Below the pieces are notes generated by a model that was not told the DNA's origin, did no database searches, and saw only the letters and a program-made list of their open reading frames with translations. Of a DNA stretch of 47,922 nt, positions 16,795 through 24,783 are shown piece after piece (position 1 is the first letter of the stretch; the number at the start of each line of letters is the position of its first letter). Origin of the DNA: a virus. The stretch spans positions 1 through 47,922 of IMG/VR virus record IMGVR_UViG_3300031652_000008; one strand, 5' to 3'. The position numbers were made by a program, and so were the translations under genes.

Positions 16795-17644
16795 AACATA
16801 ACGGATAAGCACCCCTAATTATAGGTGCAATTTGTAATACTATGCCACTTGAATTGTCGTCAAACAATCCTGAATCTTTATTTTTGTCCGCGAAAGCCTC
16901 ACTTGTATTTACAACTTTTGCCTCTTGACGTACAAGCTCCGGCGTCCATTGCACTTTATACAATCCATTGCTTTCTGTGGCTATCTTGCTCAATGCTGCA
17001 AGAAAATCCTGCCTTATCAGTTCGCACGGCTCCAAGCAATATTGATCCTGTTCCGCACCAGTCCAGTTAAAATTCGATAAATATAAAAACAACAAAGTCA
17101 AATCCGGCTGTATATCAAAAGCCTGCCCGCGCAAAACAGGATTTTCATTGAATTCCAACAATAGAAAAATAGCCGGATATTTCTTTGGCTCTGTTGAATT
17201 AATATCTTTTAATGTTCCGTAATAATAATACGGCTGTTCACTTATCCACTCCATTGCAACGATAATACCGGAAGTAATCTTAAATTTATCATTGCTGATG
17301 ACTGTCCCGGTGCCTGTAAATGTTGCCACCGCCTCGCCTGTAAAAATTTCTCCACGTGAATAAGTCACACCATTATACACAATCGTTCCGATATTAACCC
17401 TGTAGTGTTCGCCTGCTACGATACTCCCTGAGCTGATTGTAATAGCCGAAACCTGGTAGCTTGTATCGTTGATTTTTACATAATCGTAATTAACCTCCGG
17501 ATTCCCGGCACCATATAACCAAAAAAGATTATGATTAACAGAAGTAATAGTCAACGTCCCATCACCATTATTAACAATATTGGTAATAGCCCCACGTTTC
17601 CGCATTAAGTCAATTATTTCTTTTATTACGTTGGTCACTAACAT
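16784..17644 (-). CDS. Tail completion / connector-type protein, 286 residues
   Basis: The protein has an N-terminal helix, an inserted beta domain (~residues 20-130 rich in T, S, G, V) and a C-terminal alpha/beta part (RGQAFDIQPDLTLLFLYLSN...). It lies beside the HK97 gp10-like gene. The C-terminal part resembles tail terminator proteins found in this position; the inserted domain is unusual. The call is from context and general pattern. Confidence 0.5.
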   Translation of the reverse strand: MLVTNVIKEIIDLMRKRGAITNIVNNGDGTLTITSVNHNLFWLYGAGNPEVNYDYVKINDTSYQVSAITISSGSIVAGEHYRVNIGTIVYNGVTYSRGEIFTGEAVATFTGTGTVISNDKFKITSGIIVAMEWISEQPYYYYGTLKDINSTEPKKYPAIFLLLEFNENPVLRGQAFDIQPDLTLLFLYLSNFNWTGAEQDQYCLEPCELIRQDFLAALSKIATESNGLYKVQWTPELVRQEAKVVNTSEAFADKNKDSGLFDDNSSGIVLQIAPIIRGAYPLCYVE

Positions 17645-17849
17645 ATTCTGATATATTTTCTTGTATTAATTCCTTTTCCCTTTTTATCTGCAACTCCGAA
17701 AGTACCCATTTCCATTCACTACGAAAAATTTCGTCCGGATGCAGCATCGGGTACATTTCTGAAAATTCATGACGTAAAAGAACAAACTCATTATAATATC
17801 CAAGTATTACGCTACTATTCGATAATCTATTGTATTTTCTTCGATCCAT
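17610..17849 (-). CDS. Small hypothetical protein overlapping its neighbour
   Basis: This 79-residue basic and helical protein (begins MDRRKYNRLSNSSVILGYYN) overlaps the upstream gene by 43 bases in the -1 frame and the downstream gene by 35 bases. Such long overlaps recall tail-assembly-chaperone pairs translated by frameshift, but no convincing slippery heptamer is visible and a plain ATG is available, so I treat it as an independent gene. Confidence 0.55.
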   Translation of the reverse strand: MDRRKYNRLSNSSVILGYYNEFVLLRHEFSEMYPMLHPDEIFRSEWKWVLSELQIKREKELIQENISEYVSDQRNKRNN

Positions 17850-18517
17850 TTGCTTTGCCCTGGCAAAAGGTAGCTTTTCAATAATTCTACCCCCAGATAA
17901 TAACTTATCTTGGAGAGCAATGAGCCGTAATATCTCATTATGAAAAAAAAAGCTACACTAAACACATCCGTTACCGAACATTGATTCAAATTTGATTCAG
18001 GTTTTAAAATAATATTACATAACTGAACCATGTTCGAAACAGTGCATTTTACAATCTCGTTATAGTAATTATTTAATTCTGTTAAATCCTTTTCAGGTAT
18101 GTTTTGATTTAGTGATTCTTTTTGTGATTCATTCAGTGATTCAATTCGTTTCAATGTTTGAATTAATGAATCGGTTTTGAGTTTGTTCTCATGATTCAAA
18201 ATCACCTGCCTGAATTTGCTTAGTTGTCCGATTGTAATATCTGTTTTTGTCAAATCTTTCGGTACCTTAACCCCGGCTATTTCCTTTGGCGGATCTAAAT
18301 GATTAAATAAATTATCGTTGATAGTCCATTGCAGATCATTCCAAACACGCTCAGGAATATCCATTGCATCTATGTACTCGCAATCTAACATTATTGAAGT
18401 AATCTCGGCAATATCGATCATAATCTTTTCGCCTTCGAGGTATTTAAATAATTTTAAATATTTCTCAACGGTACACTCTTTTATATTTCCCGGATATTTC
18501 CAATTTTTATACTTCAT
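17807..18517 (-). CDS. Hypothetical protein, 236 residues, possible tail assembly factor
   Basis: A helical protein beginning MKYKNWKYPGNIKECTVEKY with a hydrophilic first half and a more hydrophobic C-terminal third. The size and place between connector and tail completion genes fit an assembly chaperone, but the sequence was not recognised. The long overlap with the next gene is noted there. Confidence 0.6.
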   Translation of the reverse strand: MKYKNWKYPGNIKECTVEKYLKLFKYLEGEKIMIDIAEITSIMLDCEYIDAMDIPERVWNDLQWTINDNLFNHLDPPKEIAGVKVPKDLTKTDITIGQLSKFRQVILNHENKLKTDSLIQTLKRIESLNESQKESLNQNIPEKDLTELNNYYNEIVKCTVSNMVQLCNIILKPESNLNQCSVTDVFSVAFFFIMRYYGSLLSKISYYLGVELLKSYLLPGQSKWIEENTIDYRIVA

Positions 18518-18816
18518 TGCATGTTCTCTATTTTTATGTCAATTTTATCTAAACGGTTGGATATATCATCTTTCATCTCTTTGATTAATTCGTTTGTTGC
18601 ATTTCTTTCTTCTGATATTTTTATTTCAAATCTCTCAAAAGTCAAAATATCTACTTTTTTTTCTAATACTTTTTCCATATGCAAAACTTTCTCTTTGTAA
18701 ACACCAGTCTGAAATGCTACACTGCCTAATCCTAATATAATCCCGACTAAAGCAGAAACAACGCTAATAGTAATCATGCGAAAACCATTTTTTTCCGTCT
18801 TTGTTAAATCGCTCAT
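18514..18816 (-). CDS. Membrane protein with coiled-coil tail
   Basis: This 100-residue protein has one membrane helix (about residues 14-36, MITISVVSALVGIILGLGSV) and then a charged coiled coil to the end (EKVLHMEKVLEKKVDI onwards). This topology is seen in some holin- or spanin-like phage proteins and in viral membrane accessory proteins. It lies between the connector and a helical protein gene. A lysis role is possible, unproven. Confidence 0.6.
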   Translation of the reverse strand: MSDLTKTEKNGFRMITISVVSALVGIILGLGSVAFQTGVYKEKVLHMEKVLEKKVDILTFERFEIKISEERNATNELIKEMKDDISNRLDKIDIKIENMQ

Positions 18817-19355
18817 TATTGAATTGTTTGTCTTACAAATAACCCTTTTACATCTTTACGTTTGAAATAATCTGAAAAGCAAGGATAACTAACGATATTA
18901 GTGTACATATAATCAAAAGCCTCGTTATAATATTTGATCCCGGTATTCCACCGTTTTGCTGACACCCTGTAAAGGTTCACTTTATCATACCCTTGTGAAT
19001 TTTTTTGATTTTTTTTGACCGTTCCGGCATTAGTATTGAAAAAATCATCGTTCATCAACCATTCAGAAAATATAAAAGGCACCAGAAAACTCTTAAGGCC
19101 TAAATAATTTCTCTTATCTCCGTAAAAATCCGTATACCCACGTTCACCATTTAATAAGTTTATATACCTTGCCTGGGTCGGGACTCCATTGCCATCATCT
19201 TCAAAAGAATTATAAACCTCGACACCCATTAAATCAACCAAATGCTCTAACTGTCTGTCTGTAATAAAAGCATCCAACCGTTTTGTAATATCCATTTGGT
19301 TGGGATTAAGGTAATAATCACCCGTAAAATCTGATATAGTGACTAAGTTTATCAT
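18816..19355 (-). CDS. Head-tail connector-type protein (DUF6712-like)
   Basis: A 179-residue protein beginning MINLVTISDFTGDYYLNPNQ. The centre has helical hairpins with the hydrophobic pattern of gp6-like connectors (RLDAFITDRQLEHLVDLMGV, then FLVPFIFSEWLMNDDFFNTN). Proteins of this kind are common after the major capsid region in Bacteroidota phages, where they form a head completion ring. Its neighbours agree with this. Confidence 0.6.
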   Translation of the reverse strand: MINLVTISDFTGDYYLNPNQMDITKRLDAFITDRQLEHLVDLMGVEVYNSFEDDGNGVPTQARYINLLNGERGYTDFYGDKRNYLGLKSFLVPFIFSEWLMNDDFFNTNAGTVKKNQKNSQGYDKVNLYRVSAKRWNTGIKYYNEAFDYMYTNIVSYPCFSDYFKRKDVKGLFVRQTIQ

Positions 19356-19582
19356 TTTCTTATTTTTAAGCCAGGTGGCATCTGTTGAATATTGCTTTGT
19401 GTTGGTATTTCACGATTCCATAACGGAAATACCAATCTGTCGTTTAATACTTGTGAATTGAGCAAATTTGGCATTATACCATGTTTTACCTGCGTTTCAC
19501 AATAATAATTTACACGTTTCTCGAAATCCTCAAACGTTTCATTGTTTTTTTGGTACAAAATTTTCAATCCTAAATCTCTCAT
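19352..19582 (-). CDS. Small hypothetical protein, 76 residues
   Basis: The in-frame reading extends to 19663, but the ATG at 19582 forms an ATGA overlap with the stop of the pyruvyltransferase-like gene and is the likely start (MRDLGLKILYQKNNETFEDF). The C-terminus is Pro/Gln-rich. It separates the glycan module from the connector genes. Function unknown. Confidence 0.6.
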   Translation of the reverse strand: MRDLGLKILYQKNNETFEDFEKRVNYYCETQVKHGIMPNLLNSQVLNDRLVFPLWNREIPTQSNIQQMPPGLKIRK

Positions 19583-20364
19583 ATTGTTATTTCGTTTAAT
19601 CGGTGAAATGGAAAACTTTCTTTTAATTCTTTTATGCTTAGACGGCATTTCTTTACGGCGCATTTGTCTATAAGCCCGTATATATCATACTCATTATAAT
19701 TCTCACGCAAATCTAAGGTAGACTCTGCCGGTTCATGTGTTGAGCTATAATAATCCCTGAACTTAAACCCTTTCCCCACTACCTTATCAGATACAGTGAT
19801 CCATTTGTTTGGTATATCATAAGCATCGGCAATAATACACCCGTGCAAGCTGGATGAAATGATATTTTCACACATGTTCATTTTTTCTAAATACGTCAAA
19901 ACGTCCCAGCTTTCAATAATCAAAACCCCTTGTTTTCTTAGGTATTCAGTGAATTTTAACCGCGTATCAACATAATGTGGAATATACCCAAGTTTATATT
20001 TTTTTTCTTTAGTAAATGGAAAAATTTCAGGCAAAATAATTGACGGATCAGCATGTGGTACTTTCAGCCGGACACCAAATTTTACATGAATATAATCCTG
20101 GCTCAGCTTACCTCGCAGAAGATAAATATTTTCCGGATCAAGCGGGCCTGTCCCTATTGTTTTTGACATCACCCCCGTTCCCCAGATAATAGTTGTTTTT
20201 ACCGCGGCGGTCATCAACGATCCGGTGCTGAGCAAAAAAGGTAAATTCTGATTAATAGTCCATTTCAGTTCACACCCTGAAACATACCTTGTTATCAACG
20301 GGTTGATCAGGTCTCCAAAATTTACATCGGCCTTAAAATAAAATGTCCTTATTGTCTTATTCAT
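19579..20364 (-). CDS. Polysaccharide pyruvyl transferase-like enzyme
   Basis: This 261-residue enzyme would move a pyruvyl (ketal) group onto a sugar. Signatures include the N-terminal NFGDLINPLI, a Gly-rich strand WGTGVMSKTIG around residues 60-75, a middle segment with GYIPHYVD, and the C-terminal SSSLHGCIIADAYDIP, where the His is part of the known conserved motif. It is cotranscribed with two glycosyltransferases. It may decorate the virion or the host surface. Confidence 0.78.
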   Translation of the reverse strand: MNKTIRTFYFKADVNFGDLINPLITRYVSGCELKWTINQNLPFLLSTGSLMTAAVKTTIIWGTGVMSKTIGTGPLDPENIYLLRGKLSQDYIHVKFGVRLKVPHADPSIILPEIFPFTKEKKYKLGYIPHYVDTRLKFTEYLRKQGVLIIESWDVLTYLEKMNMCENIISSSLHGCIIADAYDIPNKWITVSDKVVGKGFKFRDYYSSTHEPAESTLDLRENYNEYDIYGLIDKCAVKKCRLSIKELKESFPFHRLNEITI

Positions 20365-21622
20365 TGATCCCTCCCGGAGTGTGACAAACTACGTACCCTG
20401 AGTTTCCACCCTTCTTATAATTACCTGAAATATTCCTAACGCGTTCAATAAACCTAAAATCATGTGTGTATCCATCCAGACCCTTCCAATCAACGCCGAG
20501 ACTTTTTAAATGACATATACAACTAGTTCCGGCACTACCAAGATGAAGTTTAACATTTTTTGGCATTACTTTGTTAAACTGTTTATAATTGTCATTGTAA
20601 TAAATCCAGTCAAACCCGTTGATCCAACTATTAACCCTTTGTAAATGGTCGTCTAAATAATAATCATCAGAGTCAAGATATATTATATATTTTCCTATTG
20701 CTTTGGATATCCCTGCACTGCGAACCTGCCCGGACAAATAAACCTGCTTTGGTATCTGGAGACATTTAACCTGTGAATATTTTGCATATTTTTCAAGGTA
20801 AATTTCTATTGTCCTCTCGCAACCGTCCGAAATGATAATCAGTTCCCATGATTTTAATGTCTGTCTTAATACTGAATCAACGGCACGAATAAATTTAGTT
20901 TCCCTGTCAGAAGCCCCCCCCTTATAAACACCTAAATAAACAGGCATGATAACAGAAAATTTAAATTTTGTCGGTATTTTTGGCTTATAAATTGTTTGTT
21001 GCCTAAAAGTGAGCTTGTTTTTCAACCCGTCGTCAAGTGTTGTTAGCGTTCTGCTTACTATATGATCTACAATCGATCGCACACAAAGTATATGTTTAAT
21101 ATTGTGTTTTTTAAGCTGTCGGACATAAATATTATCAGAAAACCAAAACTGCACGCCTTCATCAAGATAGCTTATCCGGTCAAGAAGTTTCCTGTTTATA
21201 ACAATTGCCCAACCAGAAACATGGTAGCTCACTTCATAACCTGTAATGTATCTTTGCTCTCTTCGTGGCACGTTTGCTGGATTACGCGGTGAAGCCGACA
21301 ACGCCCCGGACTCTTCCATACATTCAAGTAGTTCTTTGGCCCATCCTTCACGAAAAACAACATCATTGTTAAAAAATCCTACATATTGGTTTGTAGTTCT
21401 CTTAAGCCCGAAATTAATTGTACGGTTATAGTTAAATGTTGTAGCATCCTGAATACAATAAAGCATTGAAGCGTAATCGTAAACAGCTTCTTTGTTGTGC
21501 GTCTCGATAACTACGATATTAAAATCCCCCCCTGAGTTATGACAACTATTAATTGCATTTTGTGTCATCCTCTTGAGTGAATTATTTTTTGTCGCTGCTA
21601 TGATTAATATATCAATTGCCAT
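20357..21622 (-). CDS. Two-domain family 2 glycosyltransferase
   Basis: The 421-residue protein contains two GT2-type domains in tandem. The first (residues ~1-205) has an acidic metal-site motif FFNNDVVF and a VSGW pattern near 145-160. The second (~210-420) starts with KFSVIMPVYLG and has the classic YLDSDDYYLDD motif. Such bifunctional enzymes build repeating or branched glycans. It lies between two small genes and the pyruvyltransferase-like gene. Substrates are unknown. Confidence 0.82.
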   Translation of the reverse strand: MAIDILIIAATKNNSLKRMTQNAINSCHNSGGDFNIVVIETHNKEAVYDYASMLYCIQDATTFNYNRTINFGLKRTTNQYVGFFNNDVVFREGWAKELLECMEESGALSASPRNPANVPRREQRYITGYEVSYHVSGWAIVINRKLLDRISYLDEGVQFWFSDNIYVRQLKKHNIKHILCVRSIVDHIVSRTLTTLDDGLKNKLTFRQQTIYKPKIPTKFKFSVIMPVYLGVYKGGASDRETKFIRAVDSVLRQTLKSWELIIISDGCERTIEIYLEKYAKYSQVKCLQIPKQVYLSGQVRSAGISKAIGKYIIYLDSDDYYLDDHLQRVNSWINGFDWIYYNDNYKQFNKVMPKNVKLHLGSAGTSCICHLKSLGVDWKGLDGYTHDFRFIERVRNISGNYKKGGNSGYVVCHTPGGINE

Positions 21623-21857
21623 GATTATAAATTAATTCCGTTTTACTTAGTTCGTTTTCAAAATCATTAATAGAACAATTTATACATAAACTGTCGCCTG
21701 AATTCATACAAACGCAAACTATTTTTTTACCTTCCATGTCTTCATCCTGGTAATAACTTTCTATTTCACATTTTTTCAATCCCCCGGGTGCAAACCACTT
21801 TTTTAATACTACATCGCCCTCCGTTTTCTGGATCAAAATTTTACACTTAATATACAT
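21612..21857 (-). CDS. Small Cys-rich hypothetical protein, 81 residues
   Basis: The ATG at 21857 shares a base with the preceding stop (TGATG). Cysteines cluster in VCVCMNSGDSLCINCS near the middle, which could bind a metal. It lies within the glycan module. No family was recognised. Confidence 0.6.
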   Translation of the reverse strand: MYIKCKILIQKTEGDVVLKKWFAPGGLKKCEIESYYQDEDMEGKKIVCVCMNSGDSLCINCSINDFENELSKTELIYNHGN

Positions 21858-22075
21858 CAATTATTATTTTGTTGATATGTTATTATGTTTTCAAATTCCG
21901 TATCTGTAACAGGCAACTCACAAATAAACATTCCCGTTACCTGAAGATAACCACAATTATTTCTGCAATATTCCTCAGCTTCAATCCATGAACGTGCTTC
22001 AATATTTTGCCCGGCCCAGCGTTTTAGCTGGTTGTCTGTCGGGTCTGTGGCCGTGAGTTCAGTTGTAAATATCAT
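21857..22075 (-). CDS. Small hypothetical protein, 72 residues
   Basis: The product begins MIFTTELTATDPTDNQLKRW and contains the motif SWIEAEEYCRNNCGYLQVTG, a pattern I recall in short accessory proteins of Bacteroidota phages but cannot name. It is cotranscribed with the neighbours in the glycan module. Confidence 0.6.
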   Translation of the reverse strand: MIFTTELTATDPTDNQLKRWAGQNIEARSWIEAEEYCRNNCGYLQVTGMFICELPVTDTEFENIITYQQNNN

Positions 22076-22079
22076 TTTT

Positions 22080-22340
22080 TCAATTATTATACATAAATTC
22101 TAATTTAGCCGTACTATCCTTATTTTCAATAATTATTTTATCTCCATTATCGTAAATAATTTCGTATGGATTAACAGGCAATGAAGGATAATAAGGAATA
22201 AATTCGATATATTCTATTGTTTTTAAAATCGTATAATCTTCGATATCCTTCATTCCTTTTAATTCTTTTAACAATTCAGAAATTTTAACTGGTTCTAAAA
22301 TTTCAATCGTTTTTACTGATGTATTAATTTTTATATTCAT
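22080..22340 (-). CDS. Hypothetical protein, 86 residues
   Basis: The ATG at 22340 (MNIKINTSVKTIEILEPVKI) starts one base after the previous stop codon and is preferred over the TTG at 22364. The product is acidic, with alternating strands in its second half. Function unknown. Confidence 0.6.
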   Translation of the reverse strand: MNIKINTSVKTIEILEPVKISELLKELKGMKDIEDYTILKTIEYIEFIPYYPSLPVNPYEIIYDNGDKIIIENKDSTAKLEFMYNN

Positions 22341-22341
22341 A

Positions 22342-22503
22342 TCATTTTCTTTTAAAATATTCAATCCGCCTGCGATCTTTGTCTACCTTTGCCATTGCTT
22401 GCGCACGGCTCTGTTTATCTCCACAAGTATATAAATACTTAGTGCCTGCGTTTCCCCACCGCACCCAGCATCTATTTCCTGATCTTCCGCTTTGTACCGG
22501 CAT
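22342..22503 (-). CDS. Small basic protein of a common phage type, 53 residues
   Basis: It begins MPVQSGRSGNRCWVRWGNAG and continues with basic residues and SRAQAMAKV. Short basic proteins starting MPVQSG...RWG...G are frequent in tailed phages of many hosts. Their function is not known to me. It overlaps the next upstream gene by 32 bases in another frame. Confidence 0.65.
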   Translation of the reverse strand: MPVQSGRSGNRCWVRWGNAGTKYLYTCGDKQSRAQAMAKVDKDRRRIEYFKRK

Positions 22504-22585
22504 TTTTAATGTTTTTTATAGTAAAATATAAAGCAATTCCAAGTATTATAATCCACAAACAGCCATATATGATGAATTTTAGCAT
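22472..22585 (-). CDS. Membrane microprotein, 37 residues
   Basis: A single membrane helix (KFIIYGCLWIIILGIALYFT) precedes a basic tail (NAGTKRKIRK). The ATG overlaps the previous stop (TAATG). A dedicated tail of positive residues suggests an inside-facing C-terminus. No family was recognised. Confidence 0.55.
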   Translation of the reverse strand: MLKFIIYGCLWIIILGIALYFTIKNIKNAGTKRKIRK

Positions 22586-22668
22586 TATAATTTATTTATT
22601 AATTTTCTGAACAAATAAATTAGTAATACACCAAACCCGATAACAAGTAAAATAATTAAAATTTCCAT
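22585..22668 (-). CDS. Membrane microprotein, 27 residues
   Basis: The whole product is one hydrophobic helix (MEILIILLVIGFGVLLIYLF) with a short basic end. Start and stop both overlap their neighbours as TAATG, which is the main argument for translation. A role in membrane modulation or lysis timing is conceivable but not supported directly. Confidence 0.5.
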   Translation of the reverse strand: MEILIILLVIGFGVLLIYLFRKLINKL

Positions 22669-23315
22669 TAGTATTTATAATTTTTAGTTTGTTGATAAGC
22701 ACCCTTATGTTTAATTCTTAAATCCATCAAATAAACAGAATCAAACCCTTTACGCCGTAATGTTGCCCCTATGTTTATATCCTTGTCTACCAAAGCATTT
22801 GATGCTGTATAGAAATATTCAATTACTTCTTTTGGAAATACCTGGAAAATCCCCCCTGTATGAGTTACATAATCCACCCTAAAATTATTTTCCGTTCCCT
22901 TGTGCAAGATCCCGGGACGTACATTTGAATGAACTATCAGCGCTTCATCGAAAGGAGCCACCAGGCAGCATTTACAATGGTTACGAAAGAATTTTATAAT
23001 CTTTTCGAGAATGTTCTCAGAGATAATCTCACAATCATTGTCAAACTTAATAAGGAAATCAAAATTATATTTGTCCATCGCATACTTAATGCCTATTTTC
23101 CACGCTTTGATAATTCCATAGTTTTTGTCAAGACTTAGAGTCAAATAACCGTTATTTTGCAGCCATTCCAGCGTCCCATCCGTGCTCCCGTTGTCTACAA
23201 CTATATGTTTGAATTCATATCCTGCTTTTTCCCGAAGCTGATTTATATATTTTTTTGTTAGCTCCAACCGGTTGCATGTTATCGTTATGACTACTATTTT
23301 TGGTTTATAACTCAT
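22668..23315 (-). CDS. Family 2 glycosyltransferase
   Basis: The start at 23315 (MSYKPKIVVITITCNRLELT) overlaps the preceding gene by 11 bases and is preferred to the upstream one at 23348. The GT2 signatures are TCNR near residue 12, VVDNGSTDGT at ~42-51 and KFDNDCEI at ~98 for the metal site. The 215-residue length is that of a single catalytic domain. It belongs to the glycan module with the sulfotransferase-like, bifunctional GT2 and pyruvyltransferase-like genes. Confidence 0.85.
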   Translation of the reverse strand: MSYKPKIVVITITCNRLELTKKYINQLREKAGYEFKHIVVDNGSTDGTLEWLQNNGYLTLSLDKNYGIIKAWKIGIKYAMDKYNFDFLIKFDNDCEIISENILEKIIKFFRNHCKCCLVAPFDEALIVHSNVRPGILHKGTENNFRVDYVTHTGGIFQVFPKEVIEYFYTASNALVDKDINIGATLRRKGFDSVYLMDLRIKHKGAYQQTKNYKY

Positions 23316-23865
23316 ATCCGTATTTTTTTGCCTCTTTTTGAAGGTCATTAAAAGCCAACGGGAACGCCTCTTTTATTGTTCTCGATGTTATCTGAAACGG
23401 GCTGTTATGTTTGTTATATTCAATATTTTTATACATTTGCGGCTTTTTGGTTATTCCTGCAAGCGATAATATTTTTTTTGCCTCTTTCTTAATATCTTCA
23501 ATCCGGTACGAATAATCAGATTTTCGTTTTGCCTCCCGGTTCCACTCGATCCAGTAATAAATCAATCCTAAAAGTTTGTTTTGAAGATAAAGATTATACA
23601 CATACGGCACGGTTTTTAAAACATTTTTCCAAATTTTAGGCTGCCCGTTCATTGCACTTGATATGACTTTCAACGGATGCCTCGTTTGATGCAAGACTAA
23701 ATCATACCTTTTAAGATTATCAAACGTCTTAAAGTGGTTGCTTTGCCCGTTTTCCATCTCGCCTTCATGTCCTACCTTTAATCCGTTTTGCTGGAAAAAC
23801 TTTGCAGTATACCCCGTGGCACTTCTGGCACATCCGATAATAATAATCTTAACCGGGATATTCAT
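23305..23865 (-). CDS. Sulfotransferase-like protein
   Basis: The ATG at 23865 (MNIPVKIIIIGCARSATGYT) is preferred over the Met at 23904. The P-loop-like 5'-PSB motif IIIGCARSATGYTAKFF at the N-terminus, which binds the phosphosulfate donor PAPS, and the later LHQTRHPLKVISSAMNG motif match the sulfotransferase fold. If functional, it would sulfate a glycan or another acceptor. At 186 residues it is short for the family, so only the core domain is likely present. Sulfotransferases are uncommon in phages. Confidence 0.68.
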   Translation of the reverse strand: MNIPVKIIIIGCARSATGYTAKFFQQNGLKVGHEGEMENGQSNHFKTFDNLKRYDLVLHQTRHPLKVISSAMNGQPKIWKNVLKTVPYVYNLYLQNKLLGLIYYWIEWNREAKRKSDYSYRIEDIKKEAKKILSLAGITKKPQMYKNIEYNKHNSPFQITSRTIKEAFPLAFNDLQKEAKKYGYEL

Positions 23866-24745
23866 GCAAACCGAAATAAAGATAAATGCTATTTTGCTCA
23901 CCACCTATACAACAAGCCCGCGCCCACATTTTCATACCACAATTCCGGCATTTGTTTACGAAATCAGTAATCCCAGAATCGTTATTAAAGCCAGAAGAAA
24001 TATAAGGGAATTCCGTAAAATCATTAGTCAATAGTTTTGCCCCTATCTGTGCGGATTCACCAAAGACAATTTGAATTATAAACGGTAATACTGAATCTGT
24101 TTCAACTACCAATACCCTGTGAAGGTCAAAATATCTCGAATTGGTGTAAACAGGCGTGTCTCCTGAACCGAGTATCTGCACCCATGAACCAAAGTCATCC
24201 GCCCCGGTAGACAACTGAAAGGGTTGTATGCCCCCGGCCATCCTGTCAGCAACATGAACTTCACCAGAGGGCGTGCCATCAACACCAAACCAATATTCAT
24301 AATTGTGTAAATGCCTTTCAATTTCTGCCACCCTGTAAGCAACAGAATCAGGTACGCCATATAACCCGTCTGCGGGCGCATTATCAAGTTTTGCAAGCTC
24401 TGAAATATCAATTTCAACTAATCCTGGTATTGTTCCAACCTGACTTGACAATGCTGATATCTGGTTTGAAAGATTTGTTATTTGATAACCTTGTGCTATA
24501 CTAACTGAAAACTTTTTTTTTAGCTCCGTATAAAGTATAGTAGCATTAGTGGCATTAATCCCGAAAGCATCAATTGAATCGAATTTGTTTACATCAATCA
24601 CTAATTGTTTGAATCCATCATTGATAAACAACTGTTTGTCATTGTTTAAATCCAGTAAAACAAAATTCTTGGCAAATGAAACTTTCCTATCGTTAGTATA
24701 GATAAATTCTATATGTGACCCCTGGTCTCGGATAACTAAATTCAT
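23849..24745 (-). CDS. Capsid-region protein, possible head decoration or fibre
   Basis: This 298-residue protein directly follows the capsid gene. The N-terminus has short beta strands, then a possible coiled coil around residues 75-110 (GYQITNLSNQISALSSQVGT), and a C-terminal domain with a KCRNCGMKMWARACC cluster that may bind a metal. A coiled coil followed by a compact C-terminal domain is what trimeric head fibres look like, but I could not match a family. Confidence 0.5.
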   Translation of the reverse strand: MNLVIRDQGSHIEFIYTNDRKVSFAKNFVLLDLNNDKQLFINDGFKQLVIDVNKFDSIDAFGINATNATILYTELKKKFSVSIAQGYQITNLSNQISALSSQVGTIPGLVEIDISELAKLDNAPADGLYGVPDSVAYRVAEIERHLHNYEYWFGVDGTPSGEVHVADRMAGGIQPFQLSTGADDFGSWVQILGSGDTPVYTNSRYFDLHRVLVVETDSVLPFIIQIVFGESAQIGAKLLTNDFTEFPYISSGFNNDSGITDFVNKCRNCGMKMWARACCIGGEQNSIYLYFGLHEYPG

Positions 24746-24756
24746 AATAAAAAGTT

Positions 24757-24781
24757 TAAAAGAGGGCCGAAACCCTCTTTA
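24757..24781 (-). terminator. Hairpin terminator after the capsid gene
   Basis: On the minus strand AAAGAGGG pairs with CCCTCTTT around a TTTCGG loop, followed by a short T stretch. It lies between the capsid gene and the next late gene and probably reduces readthrough so that the capsid protein is made in excess. Confidence 0.75.
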
Positions 24782-24783
24782 GT

